From Sphingomonas sp. CL5.1 (lineage in GTDB: Bacteria > Pseudomonadota > Alphaproteobacteria > Sphingomonadales > Sphingomonadaceae): a stretch of 64,000 nt of DNA. A program made the position numbers and the translations under genes. This document shows positions 62,813 through 64,000 of this stretch, piece after piece. Within the stretch, counting starts at the first letter, position 1. Each line of letters opens with the position of its first letter. Under the pieces are notes generated by a model that saw only the letters and a program-made list of their open reading frames with translations, ran no database searches and was not told the DNA's origin. Location: the NCBI RefSeq assembly GCF_013344685.1, contig NZ_CP050137.1:3465001-3529000 (forward strand), in the 5' to 3' direction.

Positions 62813-63646
62813 CTAACGCCGGGGAGTCGGAAGATGCCCCCCATCGACATAGATGGTCTGCCCGGTGATCCATTCGCCCTGATCGCTGCACAGGAACGTC
62901 ACGAGGTGCGCGATATCCTCACCTGTGCCTGCACGCCCCAGCGAAATATAGGCGGAGACCATGTCATCCCACACCTTGCCGCGCGGCACGTCGTCGAGCC
63001 GGCTCGTCTCCACGATGCCGGGCGCGACGACATTCACCCGGATTTTCTTCGGCCCCAGTTCGCGCGCCATGATGGTCGTCAGGCCGTTGATGGCCACCTT
63101 GGTGGTTGCGTAAGCGCCGGTATCGGGGGCAAGCAACTGGGCCGCCAGCGACGAGATATTGATGATCGCGCCGCCGTTGCCCTGTTCACTCATTTGCCGA
63201 GCAAAGGCGCGGGACATATAGAACGTCCCGTTCAGATTGACATTCATCACCCTTTGCCATGTGTCGATCGACAATTCGGTGACGGGCACACGATCGTTGC
63301 CGCGCGTTGCGCCGGCATTGTTCACGAGGAAATCCACGCGGCCGAATTCGTTGACGATGCGCGCGAGCAGCGTCTCGACCGCCTCCGGGTCGCTCACATC
63401 CGAAACCACCGGCAGTGCGCGACGCCCGAGCTGGCGGATTTCATCCGCCACCGATTCGATATCGCGCCAGTTCGCTTCGCGTTCGTCCTCGGGATAGGCC
63501 TCGGGCGGCCGCCCCGTGCCCGTCAGCACCACGTCGCAACCGGCCTGCGCCAGTACCCTCGCGATCGGTCGTCCAATGCTGCGCATCCGACCGGCGCCGG
63601 TGACCACCGCCACCTTTCCCTCAAAGCCGGTCAGTGCATAGGTCAT
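62813..63646 (-). CDS. SDR-family NAD(P)-dependent oxidoreductase
   Basis: 277 residues from ATG 63646 (AAGGAAG upstream; GTG 63682 has no site). Cofactor loop VTGAGRMRSIGRPIA carries an unusual six-residue insertion between the glycines, as in FabI-like or 7-alpha-hydroxysteroid branches. NNAG, NISSLAAQ with catalytic Ser, YATTKVA with Tyr/Lys, end TGQTIYVDGGHLPTP. It is the first gene before the carboxylase-tetR operon but the inverted repeat separates them. Substrate open. Confidence 0.87.
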   Translation of the reverse strand: MTYALTGFEGKVAVVTGAGRMRSIGRPIARVLAQAGCDVVLTGTGRPPEAYPEDEREANWRDIESVADEIRQLGRRALPVVSDVSDPEAVETLLARIVNEFGRVDFLVNNAGATRGNDRVPVTELSIDTWQRVMNVNLNGTFYMSRAFARQMSEQGNGGAIINISSLAAQLLAPDTGAYATTKVAINGLTTIMARELGPKKIRVNVVAPGIVETSRLDDVPRGKVWDDMVSAYISLGRAGTGEDIAHLVTFLCSDQGEWITGQTIYVDGGHLPTPRR

Positions 63647-63714
63647 GTCGGTTTCTTCCTTTTCCCGATCATTAGTGGCCACAAGGAATTAAAGATGCTG
63701 AGGTCAAGTAAATT

Positions 63715-64000
63715 TCAATTCGCCTTATAGACTGAGCGTGCGGACGCGGCACCGTTTTTCGAGTCCAAGCAGAAGCGTGAAAGGTCGCGCGCCACCGTTA
63801 CCGGGCCGACGAATGTCGATCGGGCGCGCGACAACAGGGTCGGCTCTACCGCGGCCGTCGGCCCGACGACGCTCAGGTGGGTTAACACCAGCGCATGTGC
63901 GGCGACAGCGGTGGCCATCGCCCCGGCCTGCTCCGGCGACAGGTGGTGGCTCGATCCCGTGGAGGTCGAGATCGGTATCCTGTCCAACAGTATCGCGCGG
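63715..64000 (-). CDS. MBL-fold metallo-hydrolase, C-terminal part
   Basis: Open at the right edge; about 95 residues visible, ending at 63715. SSHHLSPEQAGAMATAVAAH and LVLTHLSVVG hold the His of the metallo-beta-lactamase fold, then FVGPVTVARDLSRFCLDSKN. The TTG at 63987 is not a start; the frame continues into the edge. Zinc-dependent hydrolase (arylsulfatase, lactonase or RNase Z-like branch); the active-site HxHxDH would lie outside the window. Confidence 0.65.
   Translation of the reverse strand, partial: RAILLDRIPISTSTGSSHHLSPEQAGAMATAVAAHALVLTHLSVVGPTAAVEPTLLSRARSTFVGPVTVARDLSRFCLDSKNGAASARSVYKAN

Overview
The window reads as chromosome of a high-GC alphaproteobacterium, most likely a sphingomonad (Sphingomonas, Novosphingobium or a relative). 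The evidence is five large TonB-dependent outer-membrane receptors in 64 kb, the mix of Rieske, flavin and Baeyer-Villiger oxygenases with short-chain dehydrogenases and CoA-ester enzymes, the IS5-type remnants, and strong avoidance of A/T at third codon positions. The genus is an inference; no rRNA or intact tRNA is present.

Layout. 1-330 is the end of an iron-dependent alcohol dehydrogenase. 353-4730 is a LacI-controlled set (MFS importer, aldo/keto reductase, luciferase-like monooxygenase). 4966-13167 holds an SDR, an EthD-like small protein, a LysR regulator, a TonB receptor, a nitronate monooxygenase-like enzyme, a cupin and an aldehyde dehydrogenase. 13376-18088 is an iron/heme block: DUF6607 lipoprotein-like secreted protein, heme-type receptor, ferredoxin-NADP reductase, an orphan protein and a good Fur box. 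18231-30290 is a catabolic block: LysR, MmgE/PrpD, DUF35, a thiolase-fold protein without thiolase catalytic residues, MaoC, acyl-CoA dehydrogenase, Rieske oxygenase, orphan 112-aa protein, LuxR-type regulator, TonB receptor, SDR. 30645-36481 has another TonB receptor, an NTF2-like secreted protein, a wrecked copy of the LuxR regulator, and a LysR/hydrolase pair. 36545-40299 is partly a gene graveyard (epimerase, amidohydrolase and SIS-isomerase remnants) around a TetR regulator and an alpha-methylacyl-CoA racemase-type enzyme. 40423-48830 is a compact plus-strand cluster: TonB receptor, amidase, MFS transporter, Baeyer-Villiger monooxygenase, double-TetR regulator. 48831-53737 is a mobile-DNA scar zone with IS5-family remnants and two tRNA 3' fragments around katG. 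The rest carries an NHL-propeller/M23 fusion, an SMR efflux pump, a DUF885 protein, a GH130-like enzyme, SDRs, a small membrane protein, a TetR regulator with an acyl-CoA carboxylase beta subunit, and a partial metallo-beta-lactamase-fold protein.

How it may work together. The central genes look like one uptake-and-degradation programme for an alicyclic or isoprenoid/steroid-like carbon source: outer-membrane import, oxygenation, dehydrogenation, CoA-ester chemistry and an aldolase-type chain cleavage (thiolase-fold protein plus DUF35). The substrate is not readable from sequence. The strongest unexplained signal is a 20-bp palindrome, TGYCCCYA-N4-TRGGGRCA, with four full matches and one close match, all between genes and upstream of the SDR, aldehyde dehydrogenase, Rieske and SDR/TonB-receptor operons. 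I propose that it is the operator of this programme, probably read by the LuxR-type regulator at 26148-27008, of which a pseudogene copy lies at 33523-34368.
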